Origin: Janthinobacterium sp. CG3
GTDB lineage: Bacteria; Pseudomonadota; Gammaproteobacteria; Burkholderiales; Burkholderiaceae_D
DNA: 64,000 nucleotides
NCBI RefSeq assembly: GCF_000344615.1
Contig: NZ_KB467824.1
Span: 4,541,482 to 4,605,481 of the forward strand
Direction of reading: 5' to 3'
In this document: piece by piece, positions 1 through 8,641 of the stretch
How the letters are laid out: the number at the start of each line of letters is the position of its first letter
How positions within the stretch are numbered: position 1 is the stretch's first letter
The notes under the pieces: generated by a model
Told to the model about the DNA's origin: nothing
Database searches by the model: none
Seen by the model: only the letters and a program-made list of their open reading frames with translations
Made by a program: the position numbers and the translations under genes

Positions 1-807
1 GACAAGGGCCAGGCCGAGCCGGCACCGGACACATTGCCGGCAATCGCCCAGATGGTCAACAGCGTCGAGGTGCTCAAGGGTACGGACGGCTGCGGCGGGC
101 AGGCACCGGTGACGGCCTACACGGCAGCGCAGCTGCAACTGTCTAGCCCGGCCGGCATCGCCGCGACCACGCCGGCCAACGCCATCCTCGCCGCCGGCAA
201 CACCGGCAGCGTCACCGCCGGGCAGGACATCAACTTCGCCGCGCAGGGCAACAGCTATTACCTGGTGAAGGCGGGCGTCAGCCTGTTCACCTACGGCAAG
301 GCCGGCAATAAGGACAAGCCGAACCAGGAAACCGGCATCAAACTGCACGCGGCGACCGGCAAGGTCAGCAGCCAGAGCCAGTCGGACAAGACCAGCATCA
401 CCGCCGACAAGGCCGTCACCGTGGCCAGCGTCACCCAGAGCGTCAACATCGCCGCGAAAGAGCACCTGCTGATGACGGCGCAAGGCGCCTATTTGAAGCT
501 CGAGGGCGGCAATATCATGATTCACGGGCCGGGAAAGATGGATTTCAAGGCCAGTATGAAGGAGTTGGCGGGGCCGGTAAGCGTGCCCAACCTTGAAGTC
601 GCCAATAAAATACATGAGCTAAATATAAAAAGAAATTTGGAAATCGAGTATGTGGATGCGGATGGAAATCCATTGAAAAATGAGTCCATCGATCTAAGTC
701 TATTTTCGAAAAATAGGACACAAGTAACATTGGATGCAAGCGGTAAGGCCGTAATTAAAAATGCTCCGTTTGGGCCACTTCGAGCTAATCAGCCAAAACG
801 AAAATAA
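1..807 (+). CDS. vgrG: VgrG C-terminal part (T6SS spike), 5' end outside window
   Basis: The frame is open from base 1, so this is the 3' end of a longer gene. The first ~190 residues are rich in G, S, T, A and N and repetitive, as in the DUF2345 beta-helix that follows the gp5/gp27-like core of VgrG, the trimeric tip of the type VI secretion needle. The last ~75 residues (VDADGNPLKNESIDLSLFS region) resemble a small transthyretin-like beta domain of the kind that docks effectors. Base composition drops sharply to AT-rich near base 595, between these two parts, which suggests that the tail was exchanged by recombination. The next gene, 188 bases downstream, is a putative effector. Seen: composition and frame. 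Family knowledge: VgrG/DUF2345. Inference: docking role. Confidence 0.85.
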   Translation, partial: DKGQAEPAPDTLPAIAQMVNSVEVLKGTDGCGGQAPVTAYTAAQLQLSSPAGIAATTPANAILAAGNTGSVTAGQDINFAAQGNSYYLVKAGVSLFTYGKAGNKDKPNQETGIKLHAATGKVSSQSQSDKTSITADKAVTVASVTQSVNIAAKEHLLMTAQGAYLKLEGGNIMIHGPGKMDFKASMKELAGPVSVPNLEVANKIHELNIKRNLEIEYVDADGNPLKNESIDLSLFSKNRTQVTLDASGKAVIKNAPFGPLRANQPKRK

Positions 808-995
808 AAACAATGTAAAGTAAAAAAATAAAATAAAAGACATTTTATTTATTTATTTTGTTAAATTAATTAAAGAATTTCGGTCAAAAAATGACATAAA
901 ATAATTCGCCTAAAGCGCCGTGATGCAATATGTTATTTGTATTTATCTAAATAAGATACGCCGGTAAAAGCTAAGCGAGAATGAAGGAATAGAAA
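808..995. other. AT-rich intergenic spacer
   Basis: Very AT-rich spacer with A and T runs between the vgrG end and the effector gene. An AAGGAA ribosome-binding site lies at 984-989, six bases before the effector ATG. I could not assign promoter boxes with confidence because almost any window here looks like a -10 box. Confidence 0.5.
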
Positions 996-2417
996 ATGAA
1001 CGAAAAAATCGCAGCTAGGGACAACGCCAAAACATCGCAAGAAGTCTGTATCGATTTGCCGGGCGAGGCTGTACAATGTTGGCGCTCGAACGATAATATA
1101 AAAGTGATTCTACGTAAACATCGTGATGTATTTTTTGACATTAATCTGAAACGAGGGACATCTTATACGGTTGAGTCGCTATCCGAATTTTACTGTCCGC
1201 GTGATAAGAAACTTTTGAAAAAAACGATCTTTCAAGACGGCGAGCGCCTCCATCTTTGGATTGGTCGCGAGTTTAAAGGATATCTGGTACTTAAGAAAGA
1301 TGTCACGGTCATGGCAACTTTTGAAGCCAATAAACTTGATTCAAAAAAGTATGATGACAATCCCAAGACGAAGCCAGAACCGCTAATGGTTGTTATGGGC
1401 ACGAAGGAGCTTTCCTCATCGCTGTCTTGTACCGTCAACGATCCTTTTGGAGTGTCTGCCACACAAGAACTTTTCAAACCAATGTTTGATCCGAAAATGT
1501 CGTTTCTAAAAAGCTACGGTACTGATTTTGATTATCAATATACTGAACAACAGCCCGAAATCGGGGAGTATGTTTGTGTTACCGATGCTTTATCCAGTGA
1601 AATTCAACCTCAGGTACTCAAGCAACTGGATAGCGGGCAGGCGGTTGAAGGAGCCACTCAAAAGATATTTAATCCTCCCCCAAACGGCGAATCAAAATCA
1701 AACTTATACAAGGCAATAGCTGCGGCATTTTCCTATATCTCTGGAAACGAGTATTTAACAGCGAATTCGGTTAAAGAGACTGCGGGGTTTTTTCAGGAAA
1801 ATTGGAGGCAGTTGAATAAGGTCCTAATGTCGGTCCGCATCGAAAAAAAAGCGATTGGGAAATATAGAGTGTTATTCAAAGGGATTCCCATAACAAGAGT
1901 TGTTGCGCAGGTATTTAGAGGCCCAAAAGCAAAAACGACATATCAAAGATCACCTTTAGGTGCCGAGCGGAGCGCTTTCCTTGACGGTGGATTTGAAAAA
2001 ACAGGTAAGGCAGGCTATGGGGGAATTAAGCGTCTGATGCTCACCGTCTCGAAAAATTTTGGGAAAGGCATGAAGATTCAAATAATAGGAACAATCATTG
2101 ATTTTATCGGTGATGCAAACACCGTGTATGGCGAAGAAGGAAGCCAAAATTTTACCGAATTTCTAGCGCGAGCAGGAGTATCTGTCGCGAAAGCAGGAGC
2201 TACCGCGGCAATCGGTAGCGTGATCGCTGCTGGGTTAATTCCACTTGCCACGTCTTTGGTTGCTATCGCTATGGGTACCGCTGCGAGTACTGTTGTGCTC
2301 CCTGTACTTGGCGTACTAGTTGTGGTCGTAGGAGGGTATATTTTGGCCGCCACGGTTGTTGATACAATTGACAATCGTTACAATATAAAAAATTCAGTTG
2401 CTGGATGGGCGAATTAA
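996..2417 (+). CDS. Putative T6SS effector with hydrophobic, pore-toxin-like C-terminus
   Basis: A 473-residue protein that I do not recognise as a named family. The first ~320 residues look soluble and mixed, with no signal peptide. Residues ~320-400 contain a basic segment (SPLGAERSAFLDGG, then GYGGIKRLM). Residues ~401-456 are strongly hydrophobic and rich in G, A, V and I, with small-residue repeats such as GATAAIGSVIAAG, enough for two membrane hairpins. This organisation resembles colicin-like pore-forming toxins. It lies just after vgrG, and its stop codon touches the start of a multi-span membrane protein, as expected for an effector and its inner-membrane immunity partner. Its C-terminal ~150 residues recur as a second copy at about 6454-6882. 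GC content is well below that of the core genes. Membrane permeabilisation is an inference. Confidence 0.65.
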   Translation: MNEKIAARDNAKTSQEVCIDLPGEAVQCWRSNDNIKVILRKHRDVFFDINLKRGTSYTVESLSEFYCPRDKKLLKKTIFQDGERLHLWIGREFKGYLVLKKDVTVMATFEANKLDSKKYDDNPKTKPEPLMVVMGTKELSSSLSCTVNDPFGVSATQELFKPMFDPKMSFLKSYGTDFDYQYTEQQPEIGEYVCVTDALSSEIQPQVLKQLDSGQAVEGATQKIFNPPPNGESKSNLYKAIAAAFSYISGNEYLTANSVKETAGFFQENWRQLNKVLMSVRIEKKAIGKYRVLFKGIPITRVVAQVFRGPKAKTTYQRSPLGAERSAFLDGGFEKTGKAGYGGIKRLMLTVSKNFGKGMKIQIIGTIIDFIGDANTVYGEEGSQNFTEFLARAGVSVAKAGATAAIGSVIAAGLIPLATSLVAIAMGTAASTVVLPVLGVLVVVVGGYILAATVVDTIDNRYNIKNSVAGWAN

Positions 2418-3140
2418 ATGACTAAGGCCACATTGAATTCTCTATTTTTATCCTTGTTCGCACTGTCATTAAGCAATTTGACCGGATGGCTCCTAACCGA
2501 AAAAATAGCTACACCACAAGCAGGGGCTAGCTTTCTTTATATTGGTATACCCATCACTTTAACAATATTTATTTATCAAGCATTATTTTTTCGTGGCGCG
2601 CAAAAAAAACTATTCTCCTATCTAATGTATTGGGGAAGCTTCGGCTTTACTCTAGGATGGTTAATGTTCTGCTTTTTCATCCCGTTGTTTTGGGCGGATT
2701 CCATTGCAACCTTGACGAAAACAAGTTTCTTTGGAATTATTGCAATTATTTGCGGGGCAAACATTTTAATTGCTTTACGCATTGTGGATCGTAAATGGAA
2801 AGACGTCGGAGCGACTGAGTTCGAGAATCGTTTTAGATTGGCGGATTCTACGGTTGAGTGGGATAAAGTAGTAAAAAAAATGGAAATACGACCAAAAATA
2901 TATTTGCCAGGGGTTCCGGAAAGTTGGACTAATGCTGTATCTATACTAATGGTGGTGTTAGCATTTTTAGGAATGATATTACGAGTTTCCTATCCCATTT
3001 TTAGTGCTTTTGCTTGGGGCATACCTTTTTCCATTGTTGCGGCATTTTTTCTGCAAGTGGGCGCCTATATATTTGCTCAAGCGTGTAAAGTAAGGACATT
3101 CGAAAAAAATAAAAATATGACGGTGAAATCCACCATTTGA
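2418..3140 (+). CDS. Multi-span membrane protein, probable immunity to the upstream effector
   Basis: A 240-residue protein with four hydrophobic segments in the N-terminal half (about 6-28, 38-58, 68-92, 96-120). A soluble loop follows, with a conserved-looking FENRFRLADSTVEWDKV block near 135-150, then two more hydrophobic segments near 168-218. The ATG follows the effector TAA directly, which suggests translational coupling. Membrane-embedded immunity proteins are typical partners of pore-forming toxins. A close paralogue lies at 6883-7605 in the same position relative to a copy of the toxin C-terminus. A remnant of a third copy lies at 8089-8157. The role is inferred from this repeated pairing. 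Confidence 0.65.
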   Translation: MTKATLNSLFLSLFALSLSNLTGWLLTEKIATPQAGASFLYIGIPITLTIFIYQALFFRGAQKKLFSYLMYWGSFGFTLGWLMFCFFIPLFWADSIATLTKTSFFGIIAIICGANILIALRIVDRKWKDVGATEFENRFRLADSTVEWDKVVKKMEIRPKIYLPGVPESWTNAVSILMVVLAFLGMILRVSYPIFSAFAWGIPFSIVAAFFLQVGAYIFAQACKVRTFEKNKNMTVKSTI

Positions 3141-3186
3141 CGGAAGGGCACCTCGAAAAACCAACCCAGCTATGGCCATAGTGTTA

Positions 3187-4625
3187 GAGGTACTTGCAAA
3201 ACTACTGGTGCGTGGGGATTTGATCGCGTGACGCGGGAATATGAAGGGTGTGAGCGCCCATTGCTGGCATGATGTAGTTTCTAAGTCAACACCGTAACGC
3301 CCACACCATGGATGCTACCCGACGCGACCTGATACTGCAACGCTGGAATGTGATCCAGCACGAACTGATGCCGGAACTGAGGCACGACTGCGGCGCGCTG
3401 ACGCCCAAGTTGGAAAAGCTGGTGCATATTCTGGACTGGGTCCGTATCGAAGAATGGACGTAGGTCTGGCAGGGGATCGGGCGCAAGCCGCACGAGCGCG
3501 CGCCTTGGCCGACACCTTCGTGGCAAAGGCGGTGCTGAACCTGGCCACGACGCGGGGCATAATCGAGCGGCTGTTGATGGACCGCGCCTTGAAGCGGCTG
3601 TGCGGCTTCCCGATGTGGAAGGCGATTCCGGACGAGGCGACGTTCTCCCGGGCGTTCGCGCAATTCACAAAAGGCAGGCTGCCCGAGCGGGTGCACGAGG
3701 CACCGGTCAAGACCTACCTGGGCGAGCAGTTGATCGGCCACATCAGCCGCGACGGCACGGCGATCGAGGCGCGCGAAAAAGCGGAGAAAAAAGTGGCGGC
3801 GGATGCCCCGGTGAAGGACGAGGGCGCGAAGGCGCGCCGGGGCCGGCCACGCAAGGATGAAGCGCCGCCTGCGAAGCAAAACAAAGATATGCCGGCAGCG
3901 CTCGCAGAGGCTGCCGGCGATGCTGGAGGAGTGGCCCAAGGCCTGCGACCGCGGCACGAAATGCAACTTCCAGGGCTACAAGAATTCCTGGACCGGTTAC
4001 AAACTGCATATCGACACCGCCGACTGCGGCGTGCCGGTGAGCGCGCTGCTGACCAGCGCCTCGGCGCACGACAGCCAGACGGCGGTGCCGCTGGCGACGA
4101 TGACGGCGGCGTGCGTGACAAACCTGTACGACCTGATGGACGCCGCCTACTGCAGCGTGGAATTGCAGGAACACAGCCGTAGCCTGGGCCACGTTCCCCT
4201 GATCGACCACAATCCGCGCGGCGCGGCAAAGGACAAGTTCGACCCCGCCGACGCCGAGCGCTACAAGGAACGCACCCAGGCAAACCGAATCAACGGGCGC
4301 TTGAAGGATGAATTCGGCGGGCGCAGCGTCCGGGTGCGCGGCCCCGACAAGGTCATCACGCATTTGATGTTCGGCATGCTGGTGTTGACGGCGGATCAAT
4401 TGATGCGCCTGCTGACGTAGCGCACGGTGGGCAATTGAGCAGGCAGGTCATGGAATCGCAAGGCGCGGTCGGCGGCGCCATGCGCGCAATAACTTTGCAG
4501 GGCAATGAATGACGACGTAAAGCGCTACAGGACAGAAATTCGACTGCATCAATCATAAAAACCGCTTGGCGCAGCGATCAGCGGCGTGCGCGGACCCGCC
4601 GGCTGGGGCATTTTGCAAGTAGCTC
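3187..4625 (+). mobile_element. Decayed DDE-transposase insertion sequence with imperfect terminal repeats
   Basis: A transposase relic is bracketed by a candidate terminal inverted repeat. GAGGTACTTGCAAAA at 3187-3201 matches the reverse complement of 4611-4625 at 14 of 15 positions. The enclosed length (~1.44 kb) is normal for a single-gene IS of the IS4/IS5 superfamily. It sits between the first effector/immunity pair and the orphan PoNi gene, so it probably entered, or helped to build, the cassette array. No clear target-site duplication was seen outside the repeats. The IS family is not fixed. Confidence 0.6.
3308..4420 (+). pseudogene. Broken IS4/IS5-type DDE transposase
   Basis: The product can be followed across three pieces. 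The N-terminus from 3308 runs 51 codons to an in-frame TAG at 3461-3463. Homology resumes after a frameshift near 3500 (residues reading ADTFVAKAVLNL), and another frameshift lies between about 3860 and 3905. The last piece carries the typical late DDE-transposase sequence (SWTGYKLHIDTAD, NLYDLMDAAY, ERYKERTQANRINGRLKDEF). With one nonsense codon and two frame changes the gene cannot make an intact transposase. The family match is by recognition of these blocks. Confidence 0.8.
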
Positions 4626-4703
4626 GAAAAACATAAAAAATCAAAAAAACATGAAATTTAGATAATAATTAATTTCCCGAATAATATTTTACGCTAGTAG
4701 TCA

Positions 4704-5717
4704 ATGAGAAATATACTTACAATCGAAGAATTTAGAAATCTTAAACGAGAAAATTTACTTGATTACAAATATTATGGGGCAGAGTTTTTTTTCTACAAAG
4801 AAGGGGATGACATATTTAAAGAAATTTTAAATTTGCCAAAAGAAAAATTAGAAAAAATTCCATTGTATAATTTCGCGGTGACGGCGCAGGAAAGAGCCTG
4901 GGACGCATTAAACCAGTTGACTTTAGCCTATAGCGCTGGCCATGAGATAACTGAGTTACGTGAATTTTACCAGACGGTCTTAGAACGTTGGATGACGTAT
5001 TCAGAACGTTATATCAAATACGACAACAGCGCGGAATCTGAGGGCGCCTATGTAGCGCTACTTCCTTTGTTTGGCGATGGTTACGAGCAAGCGAATCGTT
5101 TAGTATGCTTCACTATTTTATTAGGACACGAAAAACATCTTAAAAAATTAATGCCAATAATTGATTTTAAAAATCCTAAAAAAGATGGATTATTGGAGCG
5201 TCTTGTTTCCTTTTACGTTACTGATCGTGGAATGCCACCCGATGAATGTACTCGTCATCTCCCATATTTTAAAACACTAAAAATATTTTCCGCGGAAAAA
5301 GAGAAGCGAGCGGAAATGATGGCAACATATCTGGAACAGTGGTACCACGCGAGTCGTCGCGAGGCGTACCATGACAGTCATGAACGGGGAATGAATTTTT
5401 TTGGATACTGGTCGTGGGAAGCCGCCGCCATCACCTACTTGCTAGACATTGACGACCGCAGCTTTCGCGACGCGCAATTCTATCCGAAGGACTTGGTGGA
5501 TTTCGCCAGAAACATGCAGGCTGATCCGACCGCTTCAGGCACTGCGGCGCCGCCTGACGGGGAGCTTCGCGCGACTGCGGGTCAGTCCTGCCCCAAGGCG
5601 GGCCGGTGGGAAGCGCTTGATATTCCGCCGCAAGTAAAATCGTACCAACAAGACGAATTGATGCTCAATCTTGGTTCCGCGTACGGCTTAACGGTGTGGC
5701 GTTACATGGACGGTTGA
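4704..5717 (+). CDS. PoNi-type (DUF1910/DUF1911) immunity protein, orphan
   Basis: A 337-residue protein. Residues ~1-130 fit the helical DUF1910 half. Residues ~205-268 carry the DUF1911 signature, with GYWSWEAAA at 234-242, then LDIDDRSF and FYPKDLVDFAR. These two domains define PoNi proteins, which neutralise PoNe-family DNase toxins delivered by T6SS and related machines. A C-terminal extension (~275-337) has a CPKAGRW block seen in other T6SS-linked proteins. The first ~800 bases are AT-rich and the end is GC-rich. No PoNe nuclease lies beside it: upstream is an IS relic and downstream a vgrG fragment. It is therefore an orphan immunity gene. Domain assignment is by motif recognition. 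Confidence 0.8.
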   Translation: MRNILTIEEFRNLKRENLLDYKYYGAEFFFYKEGDDIFKEILNLPKEKLEKIPLYNFAVTAQERAWDALNQLTLAYSAGHEITELREFYQTVLERWMTYSERYIKYDNSAESEGAYVALLPLFGDGYEQANRLVCFTILLGHEKHLKKLMPIIDFKNPKKDGLLERLVSFYVTDRGMPPDECTRHLPYFKTLKIFSAEKEKRAEMMATYLEQWYHASRREAYHDSHERGMNFFGYWSWEAAAITYLLDIDDRSFRDAQFYPKDLVDFARNMQADPTASGTAAPPDGELRATAGQSCPKAGRWEALDIPPQVKSYQQDELMLNLGSAYGLTVWRYMDG

Positions 5718-5718
5718 A

Positions 5719-6882
5719 AGCCCATTTGGCCAGTCACGCCCGTCGCTGCGGCGCCACGCCAGGATGCACGGCGGCACCGACGAGCTGAACCTGGGCCACC
5801 TGCGCCACCAGAGCGACAACCAGCGCCTGGCCAAGGCCGGCTTCGGCGCCGAATTGAAAACCGAGCACGCCGCCGCGCTGCGCGCCGGCCAAGGGATGCT
5901 GCTGTCGAGCGACGCCCGCAACGGCGCCAGCGGCAGCCAGCTCGACTCGAAGGAGGCGCAGGCGCAGATCGAGCGCAGCCACGAACTGCAACTGAGCATG
6001 GCCGGCACCGCGCAAAAGCACAACGCCGGCCTCAAGGACGACAAGCGCTAGGCCGAGCTGGCACCGGACACATTGCCGGCGATCGCCCTGGCCAACAGCG
6101 TCGAGGTGCTCAAGGGCATGGACGGCGGCGGCGGGCATACTCCGGTGACGGCCTACACGGCAGCGCAGTTGCAACTGTCGAGCCCGGCGGGCATCGGCGC
6201 GACCACGCCGGCGAACGCCATCCTCGCCGCCGGCAACACCGGCAGCGTCACCGCCGGGCAGGACATCAACTTCGCCGCGCAAGGCAATAGCTACTATCTG
6301 GTGAAGGCGGGCGTCAGCCTGTTCACCTACGGCAAGGCCGGCAATAAGGACAAGCCGAACCAGGAAACCGGCATCAAACTGCACGCGGCGACCGGCAAGG
6401 TCAGCAGCCAGAGCCAGTCGGACAAGACCAGCATCACCGCCGACAAGTCTGGTCGGAGCGCTTTCATTGACGGTAAATTTGGAAAAACAGGTAGGGCGGG
6501 CTACGGGGGAATCAAGCGCGTGATGTTAACTGTCTCGGAAAATTATAAGGGTGGCATGAAAATGCAAATCATTGGAACAGTCATTGATTTTATCGGTGAT
6601 GCAAACACGGTATACGTCGACGAAAAAGGAAGCGGAGATCTCAGCGAATTTTTTGGGCGCGCAGGAGTATCTCTCGCGAAAGCCGGGGCTACTGCGACAA
6701 TCGGTAGTGTCATAGCTGCTGTGTTCGTAGGAACTGCCACGATTATCGTCGGTACTGCTGGGCTCCCTGTATTTTTTGCGGTGGCCGTGGTCGTGGGTGG
6801 ATATATTTTGGCTGCTACGATTGTCGACAAAATTGACAGCGCTTTCGATATCAAAAATTCAGTTGCTGAGTGGGCGCGTTAA
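5719..6882 (+). pseudogene. Displaced vgrG fragment with amber codon, fused in frame to a toxin C-terminus
   Basis: A single reading frame carries a VgrG segment (ELNLGHLRHQSDNQRL, then a long A/Q-rich helix) up to a TAG at 6049-6051. Bases 6040-6447 then closely match bases 1-~410 of the vgrG end. The TAG replaces the CAG of the copy at the window start, so the break is a nonsense change, not a frameshift. Near 6449 the DUF2345 sequence (ITADK) joins the C-terminal ~140 residues of the first effector without loss of frame (SGRSAFIDGKFGKTG). The part after the stop (from a TTG at 6073, 269 codons) remains open, but whether it is translated is unknown. It has the layout of an orphan toxin cassette with vgrG homology in front. 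Confidence 0.75.
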
Positions 6883-7605
6883 ATGAATAAGGTTACATTG
6901 AATTCTTTATTTTTATCTTTTGTTACATTATCATTAAGTACACTGGGTGGATGGCTTATAACCTTGAAATTAGCTGACACAGAAGCTGGAATTAGTTTTC
7001 TTTATCTTAGTATGAGCGTCGCATCAGCTATATTTATTTGTCAAGCATTAATTTTTCGAAGTGCACAAAAGAAATTGCTATCTCAATTAATTTACTTTGG
7101 AAGCTTTGGTTTTACTATGGGCTGGCTAATGTTTTCTTTATTTATCCCATTGTTCTGGGTAAATTCTATAGGAATTATGTCAAAAATAGTATTCTTTTCA
7201 ATTTCCATAATCATTTGCATTGCAAACATTTTAATTTCTTTGCGTACGCTAGATAGAAAATGGAACACCGTCGGAGCAGTCGAGTTCGAAAATCGCTTTA
7301 GGCCGGCGGACTCTACTGTGGATTGGGATAAAGTGGTGGAAAAAATGAAAATAACGCCAGAGCTATATTTGCCGGGAGTCCCAAAAAGTTGGTATCCAGC
7401 AATATCGATACTATTGGTGGTACTCATGTTTGTGGGCATGAGTCTACGAACCGCCTATCCCGTATTTAGTGCTTTTGCTTGGGGGATACCTTTTGCCGTT
7501 ACTGCAGCATTTTTCCTGCAAATGAGCGGTTATCTTTTTGCGCAAGCGTGTAAAATAAGAGCATTGGAAAAGAGTAGAAGTTTGACGCTGAAATCCACCG
7601 CATGA
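6883..7605 (+). CDS. Second membrane immunity protein, paralogue of 2418-3140
   Basis: A 240-residue protein of the same length and hydrophobic pattern as the product of 2418-3140. The two align without obvious gaps, including TLNSLFLS at the start, FGFTMGWLMF, FENRFRPADSTVDWDKV and AFAWGIPF. Its ATG again follows the toxin stop codon (TAA at 6880-6882) directly. The upstream toxin C-terminus and this protein differ from the first pair at many positions, as expected for a diverged specificity variant. The gene is intact although its partner is a fragment. This suggests retention for protection against kin that carry the matching effector, which is inference. Confidence 0.65.
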   Translation: MNKVTLNSLFLSFVTLSLSTLGGWLITLKLADTEAGISFLYLSMSVASAIFICQALIFRSAQKKLLSQLIYFGSFGFTMGWLMFSLFIPLFWVNSIGIMSKIVFFSISIIICIANILISLRTLDRKWNTVGAVEFENRFRPADSTVDWDKVVEKMKITPELYLPGVPKSWYPAISILLVVLMFVGMSLRTAYPVFSAFAWGIPFAVTAAFFLQMSGYLFAQACKIRALEKSRSLTLKSTA

Positions 7606-7752
7606 CACAAGAGAAGCACTGATCAATTCATGATTTCTGGTCTGTCGTCGATTTTTCGGCGGCGAAATTCGCTATCAAGGAAAATGCGTTTCGCTGAGTT
7701 AGAAAGTAGTGTTTTTGGGCGAATTTTGCTCTGTTTCCACGTCTTTCGACGT
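7606..7752. other. Probable end region of the IS5-type relic
   Basis: Sequence between the second immunity gene and the stop of the transposase remnant. The block starting GCACTGATCAATTC near 7616 looks like the terminal part of an IS5-family element, but the partner end is missing, so the boundary is approximate. No gene is supported here. Confidence 0.4.
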
Positions 7753-7938
7753 TCAGGACGCACTTCGGGTTTTAGTGAGTATCAAACGCCTGTCAGCGAG
7801 CACCAAATTGGCGAAGCCGAACAGCGTGAACAACTGCGCAGTGTTCTTTGCTAAGGCGCGATAGCGTGTCTTACGATGACGAAACAGGCTCTTGATGACA
7901 TGAAATGGATGCTCAACCTTCGCACGTACGCGGGCCTG
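7753..7938 (-). pseudogene. C-terminal remnant of an IS5-family transposase
   Basis: Read on the minus strand, 7938 to 7753 encodes about 60 residues with the conserved tail of IS5-type transposases (VEHPFHVIKSLFRH, then TRYRALAKNTAQLFTLF) and a TGA at 7755-7753. The rest of the gene is absent: the match stops abruptly near 7938 and AT-rich sequence of another kind follows. This is a second, different IS trace inside the cassette array. Confidence 0.85.
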
Positions 7939-8088
7939 ATACTAGCCATGGCTATGGGGTGACTAATTGTGAATTGGTTTTGAAGAATCATAAAATTTAA
8001 TTTAAGACTAAATATAAAAAAATAGCGATTGTATATTCTACTTTTTATTGTTACTACGTCTTTTTTCCCGCAATCGCGCGCATATCAT

Positions 8089-8157
8089 TTTGCTCAAGCG
8101 TGTAAAGTGAGAACAACGGAAAAGACCAGAAATATGATGTTGAAATCCGCCATCTGA
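8089..8157 (+). pseudogene. 3' remnant of a third immunity gene copy
   Basis: These 23 codons read FAQACKVRTTEKTRNMMLKS, then AI and a TGA. They match the C-termini of both intact immunity proteins (FAQACKVRTFEKNKN at 3069-3140, FAQACKIRALEKSRS at 7534-7605), and the DNA around them is also similar. Only the tail survives. It shows that at least three toxin/immunity modules once stood here in tandem. Confidence 0.75.
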
Positions 8158-8641
8158 CGCAAGTGGCTTGGCCATGATTTAGCGCGCACAATCCGTTGAT
8201 TTGCAATGTGTTTTTGAACGTATCGCCGCCCGAGTTATCGACCGGCCGCGCTGCCCGGCATCGACGTCGACGCCGGCGGCTACGTCGGTCAAGACGCCTA
8301 TCAGTAACGAACAGGTCACCGTCGCTCTGGCGGTAGGCCGCAAGTTGCTCTCGGCAGGCTGCGCGCCTGAGCAGGCTAACCCAGCCGCAGGGCGGGCCAA
8401 AGGGCAATCGCCTGGCATTCAGCCCAGATCACCTCCTATCAACGCAAGTTACTCCTGCTCTTCCTTGGCGTCGCCGAACCGGTAGTCCGCATAAGAACTG
8501 ACGGTGTGGCTCTCGCGCGCCGCAAGCAAGGGTGCGCTTGGGCGCCGGCCTCCTCTCCCTCTTCCACCCGCGTTTGTTGTTTTTTTGCCTTGCTGCAAAC
8601 TAGGTCTTTACTGCCCAGCTCAAACAGGATTATTGTTTACG
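8158..8641. other. Non-coding stretch before the porin gene
   Basis: About 480 bases without a convincing gene. A minus-strand frame ending at a TTA at 8449-8451 reads SSYADYRFGDAKEEQE before its stop and could be the tail of a lost gene, but I do not recognise it and found no start. Confidence 0.3.

Noticed and set aside
8201..8485. Plus-strand frame of 94 codons before the porin gene
   Set aside because: Composition is Pro/Ser/Ala-rich without motif, there is no good ribosome-binding site, and a competing minus-strand frame covers the same region.
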